Positions 25,720 to 37,609 are shown, counted from the first letter of the stretch. The stretch is 40,001 nucleotides of DNA from Hassallia byssoidea VB512170 (GCF_000817785.2 NZ_JTCM02000059.1:1-40001), one strand, 5' to 3'. The notes: generated by a model from the sequence alone, not told the origin. Program-made: numbers and translations.

Positions 25720-28700
25720 CTACGCGCTAAAGTACTTCGCTACTGGGTGATAGCAAATAATCGCCGTTGTAGACTGTTCTGGATAAATCTGCTCACTTTC
25801 ATCCATAAACAGATTAATCCTGTCAGTTTCCAACAACTCCAGCTGCTTGTACTGATCCTGAATATTCGGACAAGCCGGATAGCCAAAACTATACCGCGAA
25901 CCGCGATATCTCTGCGCCAAAATATCGCGAATATTATCCGGTTCCTCAGCCGCAAACCCCAACTCACGCCGAATTCGAGCGTGCGTCCACTCAGCCAGCG
26001 CTTCTGCAACCTGCACCGCCAAGCCGTGAAAATACAGATAATCAGTGTATTGATTATTGGCAAACAACTTCTGAGCAAACTCAGTCGCAACCTCACCCAC
26101 AGTCACCGCTTGCATCGGAAACACATCAATTACCCCCGACTCCTTCGGCGCAAAGAAATCTGCAATACACAGCCTCCTCAAAGACTTCTGCCTCGGAAAC
26201 TCAAAACTTGTTACCTCCTTGGCGTCCTTGGCGTCTTGGCGGTTCGTATCATAAACATACAGCGTATTCCCCTCAGCTTGACAAGGAAAATATCCATAAA
26301 TCACCTGCGGATGCAACAAATTCTCCTCAATAATTCGCTGCTTCCACCCCTCCAAAATCGGATACACCTTCTCATTCAAAAAAGCCTGATATTCCTCCTT
26401 AGATTGTTCCTTCGGCTTGCGGAATTGCCATTGCCCCGCAATCAAAGCTTGCAAATCTAAATAAGAGAATATCTCCTCCAAAGAAATATCACTAGGCTGC
26501 AATAATTGCGTACCCCAAAAAGGTGGTGTCGGACGTTCAATATCCACCGTCACCGCTTCAGAACGTCGTGTATCTACTTCAATGGGGAGTAGGGAGTGGG
26601 GAGTGGGGAGTGGGGTTTCTAACTTTTGACTCCTGACTTCTAACTCCTGACTACCGACTTCATTCAAAAATCCCTGCAAATTATCCCAATGTCCTTGGGA
26701 TTTTGCGGGCATTAATTTATCCATGAAATGCAAGTCAGAAAATGCATCTTTGCCATAAACAACTTTACCTTTGTAAGCGTTTTGGCAATCGTCATGGACA
26801 AATTTAGGAGTCAACGCTGCACCACCTAAAATCACGGGGACAGTTATTCCCTTTTCGTTGAAAACCTGCAAATTCTCTTTCATGAAAGCGGTAGATTTCA
26901 CCAGCAAACCACTCATGGCAATACAATCAGCTTGATGCTTTTCGTATGCTTGAATGATGTTTTCCACAGGCTGTTTAATCCCTAAATTAATCACCTTGTA
27001 ACCGTTGTTTGACAAGATGATATCCACCAGGTTTTTACCAATGTCGTGAACATCGCCTTTTACTGTGGCGATAATAAACGTTCCCTTGGCATTATTGCCT
27101 GATTCTGACTTCTCCATAAACGGTTCTAAAAAAGCAACCGCTGCTTTCATAGTTTCCGCTGATTGTAATACGAAAGGTAGCTGCATTTGCCCGGAACCGA
27201 ACAATTCACCGACAACTTTCATCCCATCGAGCAAAAAGACGTTTATAATCTCTAAGGGGGGATGGTTCTCTAAAGCTTTTTGCAGATGTTCCTCTAAACC
27301 GATGCGTTCGCCGTCGATGATGTGACGCTTCAAACGTTCTTCGATGGGGAGACTTTCATCTAAAGAGCGATCGCGTTTCGTTGTCACTCCTTCAAATAAT
27401 GTTGTCAACTCTCCCAACGGGTCATAAACGCAGACATCACCTTCAAATCTCCGCTCATCGTTAATCAACTGAAGGCAAACTTCTTGATGGCGTTCTTCAA
27501 TCTTAGAAAGTGGTAAAATCTTGTTAGGACTAACGATCGCCGCATCCATTCCCGCTGCGATCGCTTCGTGCAAAAACATCGAGTTCAGCACTACCCGCGC
27601 TGCTGGGTTTAAACCGAAGGAAATATTCGATACACCCAAAATTACATGACTTCCCGGCAATTCTTGACGAATGCGCCGAATCGCTTCTATTGTCGCTTTT
27701 CCGTTTTCCCGGTCTTCTTCAATCCCCGTGGAAATCGGTAGCGCCAGCGTATCAAAGAATATCTCTGTTGCCGGAATGCCGAATTCTAAAGCTTGACGAT
27801 AAGCACGTTGAGCAATTTGGAATTTTTTCTCAGCAGTTCTCGCCATTCCATCTTCATCGATAGTGCCAATGACTACACCAGCACCATACTTTTTCGCCAA
27901 CTCCAACACCTTCAAGAAGCGTGGTTCACCGTCTTCGTAGTTGGTGGAATTGAGCAAACACTTACCGCCGGCAACTTTTAAACCTGCCTCCATCTTTTCC
28001 CATTCGGTGGAGTCGAGCATCAAAGGCAGCGTAACATTATTGACAATGCGCGAAACTAATTCGTGCATGTCTCGTTCGCCATTACGTCCCACGTAATCGA
28101 CGTTAACATCCAGGATGTGTGCGCCTTCTTTGACCTGTGCCCTCGCCATTGAAACGAGTCCATCCCAGTCTTCCGCGTTTAGCAAATCGCGGCATTTTTT
28201 AGAACCGCTGGCGTTGAGACGTTCGCCGACAATCAAGAACGAGTTATCTTGGTCGTAGGGTTGCGTGCTGTAAATTGACGCTGCTGCTGGTTCAAGTTCC
28301 GGATGTCTGACTTTTGGCTTCAGGTCTTTGGCAACTTCTGCCATTTGTTGAATGTGTTCTGGACGTGTCCCACAGCAACCCCCAATCACTTGGACACCCA
28401 AATCTTCAACAAAGTGCATCAATGACATCCGTAATTCCATCGGTGTCAGGCGGTAGTGTGCTTGACCGCCGACGTTTTCCGGTAAACCCGCGTTGGGAAT
28501 ACAGGAAACGATAAAAGGCGAATGTTCGGAAAGATATTTGATGTGTGGTTTCATCAAGTCTGGACCGGTAGCGCAGTTCAGACCGAGAATGTCAATTTTA
28601 TACGGTTCCAAAATGGTGACAACGGCGTTAATTTCCGTCCCGACCAACATTGTCCCCATCGTTTCCATTGTCACCGAAACCATCACCGGACGGCGATCGC

Positions 28701-29256
28701 CTTTTTTCGCAAAGACTTCTTCAATTGCATTCAGCGCGGCTTTGATTTGCAGCACATCTTGGCAAGTCTCCACAATAAACAAATCGACACCACCATCCCA
28801 AAGTCCTTCTGCTTGTTCGGCAAAAGAGACTTTCATCGTGTCAAAGTCAATATGTCCTAAGGTAGGTAATTTGGTTGTCGGTCCCATCGAACCGGCGACA
28901 AAGCGGGGTTTTTCTGGGGTGGAAAATTCAGCAGCGACACGCTTTGCTAGTTCTGCGGCTGTTTTACTTAGGTAGTATGCTTGGTCTGCCAAGTCGTATT
29001 CTGCAAGTACAATTGAGGCACTACCAAAAGTGTCAGTTTCGATGACATCTGCACCAGCGCTGAGAAAATCGCGGTGAACCTTAGCGACAGCTTCGGGTTT
29101 GGTGTGGACGAGATATTCGTTGCAACCTTCGTACTGAGGACCACCGAAATCCTCAGCCGTGAGGTTTTGCGTTTGCAAATTCGTTCCCATCGCCCCATCG
29201 AAGACGAGAACCGGACGGTCTGGACTGTGCAAGCGTTCTAGAAAGGAATGGATCAT
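25720..29256 (-). CDS. metH: Cobalamin-dependent methionine synthase
   Basis: Transfers methyl from methyltetrahydrofolate to homocysteine via B12. From ATG 29256 it has 1178 residues (a longer frame from 29298 adds 14) and the four classical modules in order: homocysteine domain with GLNCATGP and [10 protein letters not shown] zinc cysteines; pterin domain ([35 protein letters not shown]); cap and B12 domain with the axial-ligand motif DVHDIGKN; and the SAM-dependent reactivation domain to the end ([14 protein letters not shown]). Two intergenic-type repeats are inserted in frame, at about 26577-26665 in the linker between B12 and reactivation domains, and at 26217-26250 inside the reactivation domain. 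The upstream region was searched by eye for a cobalamin riboswitch and none was seen. Confidence 0.97.
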   Translation of the reverse strand: MIHSFLERLHSPDRPVLVFDGAMGTNLQTQNLTAEDFGGPQYEGCNEYLVHTKPEAVAKVHRDFLSAGADVIETDTFGSASIVLAEYDLADQAYYLSKTAAELAKRVAAEFSTPEKPRFVAGSMGPTTKLPTLGHIDFDTMKVSFAEQAEGLWDGGVDLFIVETCQDVLQIKAALNAIEEVFAKKGDRRPVMVSVTMETMGTMLVGTEINAVVTILEPYKIDILGLNCATGPDLMKPHIKYLSEHSPFIVSCIPNAGLPENVGGQAHYRLTPMELRMSLMHFVEDLGVQVIGGCCGTRPEHIQQMAEVAKDLKPKVRHPELEPAAASIYSTQPYDQDNSFLIVGERLNASGSKKCRDLLNAEDWDGLVSMARAQVKEGAHILDVNVDYVGRNGERDMHELVSRIVNNVTLPLMLDSTEWEKMEAGLKVAGGKCLLNSTNYEDGEPRFLKVLELAKKYGAGVVIGTIDEDGMARTAEKKFQIAQRAYRQALEFGIPATEIFFDTLALPISTGIEEDRENGKATIEAIRRIRQELPGSHVILGVSNISFGLNPAARVVLNSMFLHEAIAAGMDAAIVSPNKILPLSKIEERHQEVCLQLINDERRFEGDVCVYDPLGELTTLFEGVTTKRDRSLDESLPIEERLKRHIIDGERIGLEEHLQKALENHPPLEIINVFLLDGMKVVGELFGSGQMQLPFVLQSAETMKAAVAFLEPFMEKSESGNNAKGTFIIATVKGDVHDIGKNLVDIILSNNGYKVINLGIKQPVENIIQAYEKHQADCIAMSGLLVKSTAFMKENLQVFNEKGITVPVILGGAALTPKFVHDDCQNAYKGKVVYGKDAFSDLHFMDKLMPAKSQGHWDNLQGFLNEVGSQELEVRSQKLETPLPTPHSLLPIEVDTRRSEAVTVDIERPTPPFWGTQLLQPSDISLEEIFSYLDLQALIAGQWQFRKPKEQSKEEYQAFLNEKVYPILEGWKQRIIEENLLHPQVIYGYFPCQAEGNTLYVYDTNRQDAKDAKEVTSFEFPRQKSLRRLCIADFFAPKESGVIDVFPMQAVTVGEVATEFAQKLFANNQYTDYLYFHGLAVQVAEALAEWTHARIRRELGFAAEEPDNIRDILAQRYRGSRYSFGYPACPNIQDQYKQLELLETDRINLFMDESEQIYPEQSTTAIICYHPVAKYFSA
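26217..26250. repeat. Dispersed repeat ccttggcgtcttggcggttcg within metH
   Basis: It encodes [10 protein letters not shown] on the minus strand. A close copy lies in the spacer at 31428-31458, so this is a mobile or expanding repeat lodged in a coding sequence. Confidence 0.8.
26577..26665. repeat. Heptameric tandem repeat within metH
   Basis: Units of ggggagt followed by gactcctgacttctaact units, the same kind of sequence that fills spacers elsewhere. It keeps the frame and encodes about 30 low-complexity residues ([20 protein letters not shown]) in a domain linker. Confidence 0.85.
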
Positions 29257-29474
29257 ATTTTCAAAAGAAGAATTTACATAAGTCGAGTGATACTCCACTT
29301 AATTTAATATTTTCCTCAATTTATCGCCCTTCGGAAGGTTTTTCCTTGATTTAGTATATTTAAAGATTGTGTAAATTAAGCGTAACAGCTGAGGAAGTGA
29401 AAAGCAACTTGCTTGATGCCTGAGATTTATCTAGGCGCAGAGTAATAGTAGATACTTATTTATTCCTGGTATTT
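29257..29474. other. metH upstream region, no gene
   Basis: AT-rich leader of metH. No riboswitch core, tRNA or ORF is recognised. It must contain the metH promoter. Confidence 0.4.
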
Positions 29475-29689
29475 GATTTTTCGGCGTTGCTGATTGAAAA
29501 TATGAATTTGTCTCACGCACTCGTCAAGGCAGCGCGTTGCGGAGAGAAGTCTGAGCGGAGGTTTCCTCCGATCAGAACTTCGGAGGGTTCCCCCCGTTGT
29601 AGCGACTGCCGCGCAAAGGCGCAAAGGTACAAAGAAAAAGAAAGGTAATTTTGGCATTTCATATTATGATTCAGCAACGCCGATTTTTC
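29475..29689. mobile_element. Miniature inverted-repeat element, copy 2, with a nested repeat
   Basis: The element spans 29483-29681, with ends ggcgttgctgattg and the inverted cagcaacgcc, flanked by the perfect 8-bp direct repeat gatttttc (29475-29482, 29682-29689). Compared with copy 1 it carries about 85 extra bases near 29530-29613, after cgcactcgtc, made of the gcggaggtttcctccg palindromic repeat family, so one repeat has inserted into another. Confidence 0.87.
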
Positions 29690-29742
29690 AGTAATATTTA
29701 AGATATTAAGATTATTTTCATTAGTTATTTAAGTATAAAAAA

Positions 29743-30555
29743 ATGAACTTTAAGGACTGGGCGACCAGAGTAATGCTAATTTCTCTGATATTCATCGCTC
29801 TAATTGTGGCGTTGCTTGCGGGTAGAGCCACACAACTACAAAATAATACATCAAATCCGGCGATCGCTTCTTGGAGTCAATATCCAAACGTACACATGCG
29901 ATCGCCGATCAAACCAAGCAGCGCTGCAAATCCTCGCAAATCTCTATTCAAAACCACTGCGGCTTTTACAAAGTACAGACCCAGATATGAGATTGCTTGG
30001 GCAGATCCAAGCAACTACGGAGAGCGTTATACCAAAGACGTTAATGGCATAAAAGTCAACAATCTACCGATTATAGTACTTCATGAAACTTCTAATTCTG
30101 CTCAGAGCGCGATTAATTTTTTTCAAACACCTCATACCGACGAAAATGTGCAAGCAAGTTACCACGCGATGATTAAGTTAGATGGAACAGTTATTTATAC
30201 AGTTCCACCAGATAAACGCGCTTTTGGTGCAGCGAATTCAGTATTTGATAGTGCTAACGGTTCAGAAAGCGTGAAAACTAATTTGAATTTACCACCATCT
30301 GTAAATAACTTTGCTTATCACGTTTCTTTAGAAACCCCACCAGACGGTTGGACTGACACAGAACCAATTCATAGCGGTTATACTGATGCTCAATATTATT
30401 CTTTGGCTTGGTTAATCGCTCAAAGTGATGTCCCAGACGATCGCATTACCACCCATCGTTTAGTAGATCGTTCCGGAACACGAATCGATCCCAGAAGTTT
30501 TGATGGAGAGAAGTTTCTCAACTTACTTCATAACTTTCGTCAAGTAAGTGAATAA
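29743..30555 (+). CDS. N-acetylmuramoyl-L-alanine amidase (Amidase_2 fold)
   Basis: Cleaves the bond between muramic acid and the stem peptide in peptidoglycan. The 270-residue protein has one N-terminal hydrophobic helix at about residues 10-27 (VMLISLIFIALIVALLAG), a signal anchor, then a proline/serine-rich linker. The catalytic domain begins near 100: IIVLHETSN with the first zinc His, YHAMIKLDGTVIYTV, FAYHVSLETPPDGW, and THRLVDRSGTRIDP with a further zinc His. It should therefore act in the periplasm. It stands alone, preceded by the miniature element. The biological role (cell separation, recycling) cannot be read from the sequence. Confidence 0.9.
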   Translation: MNFKDWATRVMLISLIFIALIVALLAGRATQLQNNTSNPAIASWSQYPNVHMRSPIKPSSAANPRKSLFKTTAAFTKYRPRYEIAWADPSNYGERYTKDVNGIKVNNLPIIVLHETSNSAQSAINFFQTPHTDENVQASYHAMIKLDGTVIYTVPPDKRAFGAANSVFDSANGSESVKTNLNLPPSVNNFAYHVSLETPPDGWTDTEPIHSGYTDAQYYSLAWLIAQSDVPDDRITTHRLVDRSGTRIDPRSFDGEKFLNLLHNFRQVSE

Positions 30556-30651
30556 TGACTCAGGAACCAAGAACGCAATAATGAAGTAAGAAAGCTAAAA
30601 TTAAAGCCTAGCTTGCTGCCCAAAGCAATTTTATACTTATATGTAAGCATT

Positions 30652-31224
30652 ATGACCGCAATTACCATCAACTTTAATAATGTCCTCAAACTTAGCGACG
30701 ACCAATTTTATCAACTGTGTCGTGATAATCCCGATGTCAAATTTGAACGTAATGCTTTTGGAGAACTAATTATAATGTCACCAACCGGGGGAGAAACAGG
30801 AAAATGTAATGCATCTATGACTGCGGATTTTATAATTTGGAACCGTCAAACAAAACTTGGAGAGGTATTCGACTCCTCCACCTGCTTTAAACTCCCTAAC
30901 GGTTCTGACCGCTCCCCCGATGTATCTTGGATAAAATTAGAGCGGTGGAATGCACTTACATCAAAACAACGCGAAAAGTTTCCTCCTATCGCTCCCGATT
31001 TTGTATTGGAGTTAATGTCCCCATCCGATAGTTTGAGTGAAACGCAAGCCAAAATGCAAGAATATATGAATGCAGGTGTAAAGTTAGGTTGGCTAATTGA
31101 TAGAAAAACTCGCCGTGTTGAAATTTATAGACAAGGGCAACAAAAAGAAGTATTAGAGTCTCCTACAAGCTTATCTGGAAAAGATATATTACCTGGTTTT
31201 GTCTTAGATTTACTTTTTGTATAG
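30652..31224 (+). CDS. Uma2 family (DUF820) PD-(D/E)xK nuclease-like protein
   Basis: 190 residues from ATG 30652; an earlier TTG at 30613 would add 13 residues from sequence that does not look like the family. Motifs: FERNAFGELIIMSPTGGETG, then SPDVSWIKLERW with the acidic residue, FVLELMSPSD (second acidic site) and AGVKLGWLIDRKTRRVEIY. It belongs to a different subgroup from the copy at 16263. It lies 96 bp after the amidase gene on the same strand. Function of the family is unsettled; several workers consider it linked to mobile DNA. Confidence 0.88.
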   Translation: MTAITINFNNVLKLSDDQFYQLCRDNPDVKFERNAFGELIIMSPTGGETGKCNASMTADFIIWNRQTKLGEVFDSSTCFKLPNGSDRSPDVSWIKLERWNALTSKQREKFPPIAPDFVLELMSPSDSLSETQAKMQEYMNAGVKLGWLIDRKTRRVEIYRQGQQKEVLESPTSLSGKDILPGFVLDLLFV

Positions 31225-31490
31225 GGTTAACATTTTCCAAAACTATAGGACTCATATTTTATTTTTGAAATACACGTAGGTGCGTTATGCCTTTGGCTAA
31301 CGCACCATCTTTTATGTTTCGGTGCCGTACTCAAAGGCGCGTAACACACCCTACATATACTTACACAAGGAAATAATGTTCGCTCGTTGAATAGTTATCA
31401 TTTGGAAAACTCTCTAATTCTCCATTCTTGGTGTCCTTGGTATCTTGGCGGTTCGTATTAAAAATAATTTTCACAACCCATATAAAATTG
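31225..31490. repeat. Spacer with two palindromic repeat copies
   Basis: A perfect hairpin at 31279-31306 (ggtgcgtta / taacgcacc) belongs to the gtagggtgcgtta family and may terminate both convergent transcripts. At 31428-31458 lies a copy of the ccttggcgtcttggcggttcg repeat also found inside metH. Confidence 0.75.
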
Positions 31491-31709
31491 CTATATCACC
31501 GCGCTGTAAGGAACTTCAGCAAACAGTTCGTCGTAAATATCATTCTCAGCGCTTAACCAATCCTGATAAGCGTGAGATTCTATCGGATAAACAGGTTTTT
31601 TGCCACTTTGGAGGGAAATAGCTAAATCTAGCAGTACTGATAACTGCTCATCGTTGAGTTGCTCAATTATCCTTTCTAGTTCTTTGCGAATGTTTATCGG
31701 ATTTGCCAT
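31491..31709 (-). CDS. Small protein, translationally coupled to ribBA
   Basis: 72 residues. An N-terminal helical stretch (NIRKELERIIEQLNDEQLSVLLDLAISL) is followed by a tail rich in aromatic and acidic residues (YQDWLSAENDIYDELFAEV). It resembles small cyanobacterial proteins sometimes annotated as antitoxins of the DUF2281/DUF2283 type, but no toxin gene follows, and I do not assign a function. Its ATG overlaps the ribBA stop by one base (TAATG), so it is likely translated from the same message. Confidence 0.6.
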   Translation of the reverse strand: MANPINIRKELERIIEQLNDEQLSVLLDLAISLQSGKKPVYPIESHAYQDWLSAENDIYDELFAEVPYSAVI

Positions 31710-33406
31710 TATGCGTCTAAGGACTGCGTTTGACTAAAACTATAAATTGTTTGCGTCTTTAGTTGTTCGCAACAAATCGATGAAGGTAAAGTACCATCAG
31801 GAAAGGTTTGCCGATCGCATTGCACTTGCAAATGACTCAAAGGGTCAATCCCTGGAGAAATCATAAATTCAAACTTCTCAACATAAGGCAAAGTTGCCAA
31901 ATTGTCAAGGATTTGACCGATCGCCTGTACATAAGGATGACTGTTTTGCTGATACCAATCAGGTGTAGCTAGCTGCGGTTGATCGAAACCCAAATGTACA
32001 GTTAAAGATGGTTTGTCAAATAAAGCGATCGCTAAGGGACGCGCTTCTTCTTGCAACAATAAATCATGGCTTTTCGCTAAATGCCGCAGCTTCTCTAAAC
32101 GTTCATAACGTTCCGTTACAGCTTCTGGGTCATCTTGCCAATGAATCGCTACCGTTACCAGATACGTCTGCAACAGCATATGATCTAGCTTTCTCGCCTT
32201 TGTTGCCAGATAATAAGAATTGTAATCGTTTGCCTCAATCAACAGCGGTACGCGATCGACAACTTCCAATCCGTAACCCTTAACACCCGCAATTTTCCTC
32301 GGATTATTGGTAATTAGGCGAATCTTATGCACGCCTAAATCCATCAGCATTTGCGCTCCCATCCCATAATCTCGCAAATCAGCGGGAAATCCCAAACGCT
32401 CGTTTGCCTCGACTGTATCGAGTCCCATATCCTGGAAGCTGTAAGCCTTCAACTTGTTAATCAAGCCGATGCCCCGCCCTTCTTGCCGCAAGTATACTAC
32501 GACACCTTTACCCGCCTGCTCAATCATTTTCAGAGCGGCTTGCAGTTGCAGTTGACAATCACAGCGTAGAGAACCTAAAGCGTCACCTGTCAAGCATTCT
32601 GAATGCATTCGCACCATTACAGGCTCATCTTTAAAGGTAGCTGGGTCGCCTTTGACAATCGCGACGTGTTCAGTATTATCCAGGGTGTGACGGTAGCCGT
32701 ATATTTCAAATCGCCCGTACTGACTCGGTAATTTTGTCACGACATCGCGATACACCAAGCGATCGTGTTTGAGGCGATAACTGATTAAATCGGCAATGCT
32801 AATAATTTTCAGCTTATGATGTTTAGCATACTCAAATAACTGAGGCAATCGCGCCATCGAGCCATCAGGGTTTTGAATTTCACAAATTACCCCGGCTGGA
32901 TATAACCCAGATAATCGAGCTAAATCAATTGCCGCTTCCGTATGTCCGGCGCGTTTTAGTACACCGCCTTGCTTGGCGCGAATCGGGAAAATATGACCTG
33001 GGCGACGTAAATCTGAAGGCTGTGTCGCTGGATTGAGCGCCACTTGAATAGTACGAGCGCGGTCTTCTGCGGAAATGCCAGTACTGACACCTAACTGAGG
33101 ACCTGCATCAATGCTGACAGTGAAAGCAGTTTGATTAGTGTCTGTAATATTGCTTACCATTAATGGTAAGTCAAGTTCATCAAGGCGATCGCCTGTCATC
33201 GCCAAACAAATCAGCCCTCGTGCTTCCACCGCCATAAAATTAATCATATCCGGGGTAGCAAATTGGGCGGCGCAAATCAAATCGCCTTCATTTTCTCGAT
33301 TTTCGTCATCTACTACCACCACGGAGCGACCCGCTTTCAGGTCTGCTAAAGCGGCATCAATCAAGTCAAATTCAAAAGTTGAGGATGTGGTCTGAGACTG
33401 CGACAC
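31709..33406 (-). CDS. ribBA: Bifunctional DHBP synthase / GTP cyclohydrolase II (riboflavin synthesis)
   Basis: Provides both starting compounds for riboflavin. I choose GTG 33406 ([16 protein letters not shown], 565 residues); a frame from 33466 adds 20 residues that do not look like the family. The N-terminal half is DHBP synthase, with [13 protein letters not shown] and [12 protein letters not shown] active-site blocks. The second half is GTP cyclohydrolase II: zinc cysteines in [16 protein letters not shown], then [11 protein letters not shown] and the [13 protein letters not shown] block, then ITNNPRKI. About 120 further residues form a C-terminal extension often seen in cyanobacteria. 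A one-base TAATG overlap couples the small ORF downstream. The spacer to argC should contain its promoter. Confidence 0.95.
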   Translation of the reverse strand: MSQSQTTSSTFEFDLIDAALADLKAGRSVVVVDDENRENEGDLICAAQFATPDMINFMAVEARGLICLAMTGDRLDELDLPLMVSNITDTNQTAFTVSIDAGPQLGVSTGISAEDRARTIQVALNPATQPSDLRRPGHIFPIRAKQGGVLKRAGHTEAAIDLARLSGLYPAGVICEIQNPDGSMARLPQLFEYAKHHKLKIISIADLISYRLKHDRLVYRDVVTKLPSQYGRFEIYGYRHTLDNTEHVAIVKGDPATFKDEPVMVRMHSECLTGDALGSLRCDCQLQLQAALKMIEQAGKGVVVYLRQEGRGIGLINKLKAYSFQDMGLDTVEANERLGFPADLRDYGMGAQMLMDLGVHKIRLITNNPRKIAGVKGYGLEVVDRVPLLIEANDYNSYYLATKARKLDHMLLQTYLVTVAIHWQDDPEAVTERYERLEKLRHLAKSHDLLLQEEARPLAIALFDKPSLTVHLGFDQPQLATPDWYQQNSHPYVQAIGQILDNLATLPYVEKFEFMISPGIDPLSHLQVQCDRQTFPDGTLPSSICCEQLKTQTIYSFSQTQSLDA

Positions 33407-33469
33407 AGAGTATTTCCAACGACCAACGTAAATTTTTTTAACAAAACCTACTTTTCGATTGTACAACCT

Positions 33470-33590
33470 TTAAAGGGGAATGGGGAATGGGGAGGGGGGA
33501 ATGGGGAGATGGGGAGAGGGGGAGATGGGGGGATGCTCCCATAAATTTCTCCTTGTCCCCTTGTCCCCTTGTCTCCCACTCCCCCACTTC
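33470..33590. repeat. G-rich heptamer tandem repeats
   Basis: Units of ggggaat/ggggaga, then cccttgtc units, fill the ribBA-argC spacer. These lie upstream of ribBA and argC, which diverge. Confidence 0.85.
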
Positions 33591-33703
33591 GGTTTTCAAT
33601 CATAGCGATCGCATAACTAACCTAACGCGAATGGTCGCATCTAGTTGATGATAGTTGATAGCCAATAACGAATTAATCATTCATCAAAAAAGGATTTGAT
33701 ATC

Positions 33704-34762
33704 ATGGGCAATTTAAGACGCGTACCCGTTGGCATTGTTGGCGCGTCAGGCTACGGCGGAGTACAGCTAGTTCGACTACTGATGGATCATCCAGAAGTCG
33801 AAGTTGTTTATTTAGGTGGCGAGAGTAGCGCTGGCAAACCGTTTGGCGAACTTTACCCTCATTTGGCTCATGCAGTTAATCTACCAGTTGAGGAGGTAGA
33901 TCCAGAAATTATCGGCGATCGCACTGAAGTGGTGTTTCTGTCTCTTCCAAATGGTCTGGCTTGCGAAATGACTCCAAAACTGTTGGAAAAAAAATGCAAA
34001 GTACTCGACCTCAGTGCAGATTACCGCTTCAGTGACTTGACAACTTACACAACTTGGTATGGCAAACAGAGAAACGATAACGCCACAGCTGCGACAGCAG
34101 TTTATGGCTTACCGGAATTGTATCGCTCGCGCATTGCCGAAGCGCAGTTAATTGGCTGTCCCGGTTGCTATCCTACCGCCAGCCTTCTGGCACTTTCGCC
34201 ACTTTTAAAGCAAGGTTTAATCGTCCCCGAAACCGCCATTGTCGATGCTAAGTCTGGCACCTCCGGCGGCGGACGGCAAGCGAAAATCAACTTCTTGCTA
34301 GCCGAAGCAGACAACTCTCTAGGGGCATATGGTGTCGTCCGTCACCGCCACACCCCGGAAATTGAGCAGATTTGCAGTGACTTGGCGGGGCATGAAGTTA
34401 TGATTCAATTTACACCCCACCTCATCCCAATGGTGCGGGGTATTTTAGCTACCGTATACGCCACCCTCCGCGATCCCGGCTTAGTGCGAGACGACTTAAT
34501 TACTATTTTTAGAGCCTTTTACCGTAACTCTCCTTGGGTGAGAATTTGCGAAACAGGCGAATATCCGCAAACAAAGTGGGCTTGCGGTAGTAATCTTTGT
34601 TATATCGGTTTAGAAGTTGACCCGCGCACCGGTCGCGTCATTGTCATGTCAGCAATTGATAACTTAATTAAAGGTCAGGCAGGTCAAGCTATCCAATGTA
34701 TGAACATTATGATGGGCTGGGATGAAACCCTCGGTTTACCCAAATTGGGATTTTATCCTTAA
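33704..34762 (+). CDS. argC: N-acetyl-gamma-glutamyl-phosphate reductase
   Basis: Third step of arginine synthesis: NADPH-dependent reduction of N-acetylglutamyl phosphate. The 352-residue product begins with the nucleotide-binding [18 protein letters not shown], has the catalytic cysteine C155 in GCPGCYPTA, the SGTSGGGR block, and the substrate-binding HRHTPEIEQ. Length and ending are normal. ATG 33704 is preceded by aaaaaagga, a fair ribosome site. It is convergent with eno; the 100-bp gap between them is made up of tandem repeats. Confidence 0.96.
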   Translation: MGNLRRVPVGIVGASGYGGVQLVRLLMDHPEVEVVYLGGESSAGKPFGELYPHLAHAVNLPVEEVDPEIIGDRTEVVFLSLPNGLACEMTPKLLEKKCKVLDLSADYRFSDLTTYTTWYGKQRNDNATAATAVYGLPELYRSRIAEAQLIGCPGCYPTASLLALSPLLKQGLIVPETAIVDAKSGTSGGGRQAKINFLLAEADNSLGAYGVVRHRHTPEIEQICSDLAGHEVMIQFTPHLIPMVRGILATVYATLRDPGLVRDDLITIFRAFYRNSPWVRICETGEYPQTKWACGSNLCYIGLEVDPRTGRVIVMSAIDNLIKGQAGQAIQCMNIMMGWDETLGLPKLGFYP

Positions 34763-34764
34763 AT

Positions 34765-34860
34765 TGAGAATGGGTAATGGGTAATGGGTAATGGGGAAAT
34801 AAAACTTTTTTCCACGTTCCCAATTACCTTTTTCCCAATTACCAATTCCCAATTCCCAGT
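34765..34860. repeat. Tandem gggtaat / ccaatt repeats between argC and eno
   Basis: The left half has gggtaat units and the right half cccaatt units, so the two halves are roughly inverted and could fold into an imperfect hairpin between two convergent genes. Confidence 0.8.
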
Positions 34861-34862
34861 TT

Positions 34863-36481
<1,619 letters not shown>

Positions 36482-37312
36482 ATGAAACCTATTCTCATGA
36501 CCGTTACGGCTTTAAGTATTGTTGCCTTAATTACGCAAAAAGTTAATGCAATACCAATATCTTCTATCCAAGTCACTTCTAATACAATTAGTCAAGCGAC
36601 ACCAGTAGATATATCTTTACTAGCTAAAACTATTACTGGTTTTTTGCAGAGCGATCGCTATCAAACTGAGTCGCAAATTTTAGTTAGTGCTAAAAATCAA
36701 GGCATTGATTTCACTACTTACGCTAAAGTGAAAACTATCGCTCAGTCTGATGGCAAATTTCGCTCGGAAATTACTTTTACACGACAAGGAGAACAACCCA
36801 AACCTCCTACTCTAGTCATTTCCGATGGTAAACAAGTTTCAGTTTACAAATCAGACTCAAAACAATACGCTGTAACTTCCTACGATAATTTTGGCAAGTC
36901 AGACGATTATTTTTTAATTGGCATGTCCTCCTCCCTATTTCTGCAAATTCCCAGTGATACCAGAAAAATTTTTGCTCGCGGTCAATTATCAGATAAAGAA
37001 ATTTTGCAACAAATTGGCTTGACCCCCAATTTGGACCTGAAAGCAGATCAACGCACAGTTGAAGGCGAATCTTTTTATGTCTACAATTACACAGATCGCA
37101 AAGAACAATTAACCTTTAGCGGTTTCGTCCAGCCACAAACAGCTACTCTCAAGCAATTACAAATATCAGGCAAATCCCAAGGATTAGACATTTTGATTGC
37201 CGAAAAAATCCTCAATAGAACCGCAAATCCTGCCGTAACCCCGCAAACATTCACATTTTCAGCACCAAAAGGTGCAAAAAAAGTCAAATCCCTCTCCATC
37301 AGCCCATTTTAA
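36482..37312 (+). CDS. Secreted DUF2092-like (LolA-fold) protein
   Basis: 276 residues from ATG 36482. Residues 1-22 (MKPILMTVTALSIVALITQK followed by VNA) are a signal peptide with probable cleavage after VNA, so the protein is periplasmic. The mature part has the repeated beta-strand pattern seen in DUF2092/LolA-like proteins: FTTYAKVKTIAQSDGKFRSE, PPTLVISDGKQVSVYKSDSK, QYAVTSYD, and a final FTFSAPKGAKKV. Such proteins bind lipid or act on the cell envelope; a precise role is not known. The gene stands alone. Confidence 0.75.
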   Translation: MKPILMTVTALSIVALITQKVNAIPISSIQVTSNTISQATPVDISLLAKTITGFLQSDRYQTESQILVSAKNQGIDFTTYAKVKTIAQSDGKFRSEITFTRQGEQPKPPTLVISDGKQVSVYKSDSKQYAVTSYDNFGKSDDYFLIGMSSSLFLQIPSDTRKIFARGQLSDKEILQQIGLTPNLDLKADQRTVEGESFYVYNYTDRKEQLTFSGFVQPQTATLKQLQISGKSQGLDILIAEKILNRTANPAVTPQTFTFSAPKGAKKVKSLSISPF

Positions 37313-37329
37313 ACACTTAAAAGACTTAC

Positions 37330-37530
37330 ACAAAAACCACCGTTCGCGAACGCATGTGCGTCTCGTAGAGAAGCGTCTCCGCGATTGAGAAGCTTTGATG
37401 CCTTCTCCGTCATGAGAGGCTTCGCCAACGGCAACCCCTTCGGGGAACGGAGGAAACCTCCGCTCAAACTTCTCTCTCTTAAACTCTTATTCCTCTGCGT
37501 CCCCTGCGTTCTCTGCGGTTCGATTTTTCC
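37330..37530. repeat. Palindromic dispersed repeats between DUF2092-like gene and gloA
   Basis: Contains nested inverted repeats (accccttcggggaa, cggaggaaacctccg, gcgtctcgtagagaagcgtctccgc) and a ctctgcgtcccctgcg tandem block. The same families occur at 545-760 and inside the miniature element at 29530. No gene seen. Confidence 0.75.
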
Positions 37531-37609
37531 TCCTAAAAGCGTAACTCCTATTTGTGAAAGATAGCAGCATCCCCATCTAAAATCGGTAAAGAAGCAATCA
37601 AGAATAATT

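Noticed and set aside
25747-28975. Several plus-strand frames of 60-237 residues opposite metH
   Set aside because: They are antisense shadows of the MetH coding sequence; metH has all motifs in frame.
29257-29474. Possible cobalamin or SAM riboswitch upstream of metH
   Set aside because: I found no B12 box or recognisable aptamer core by eye; an Infernal search against Rfam would be needed to claim one.
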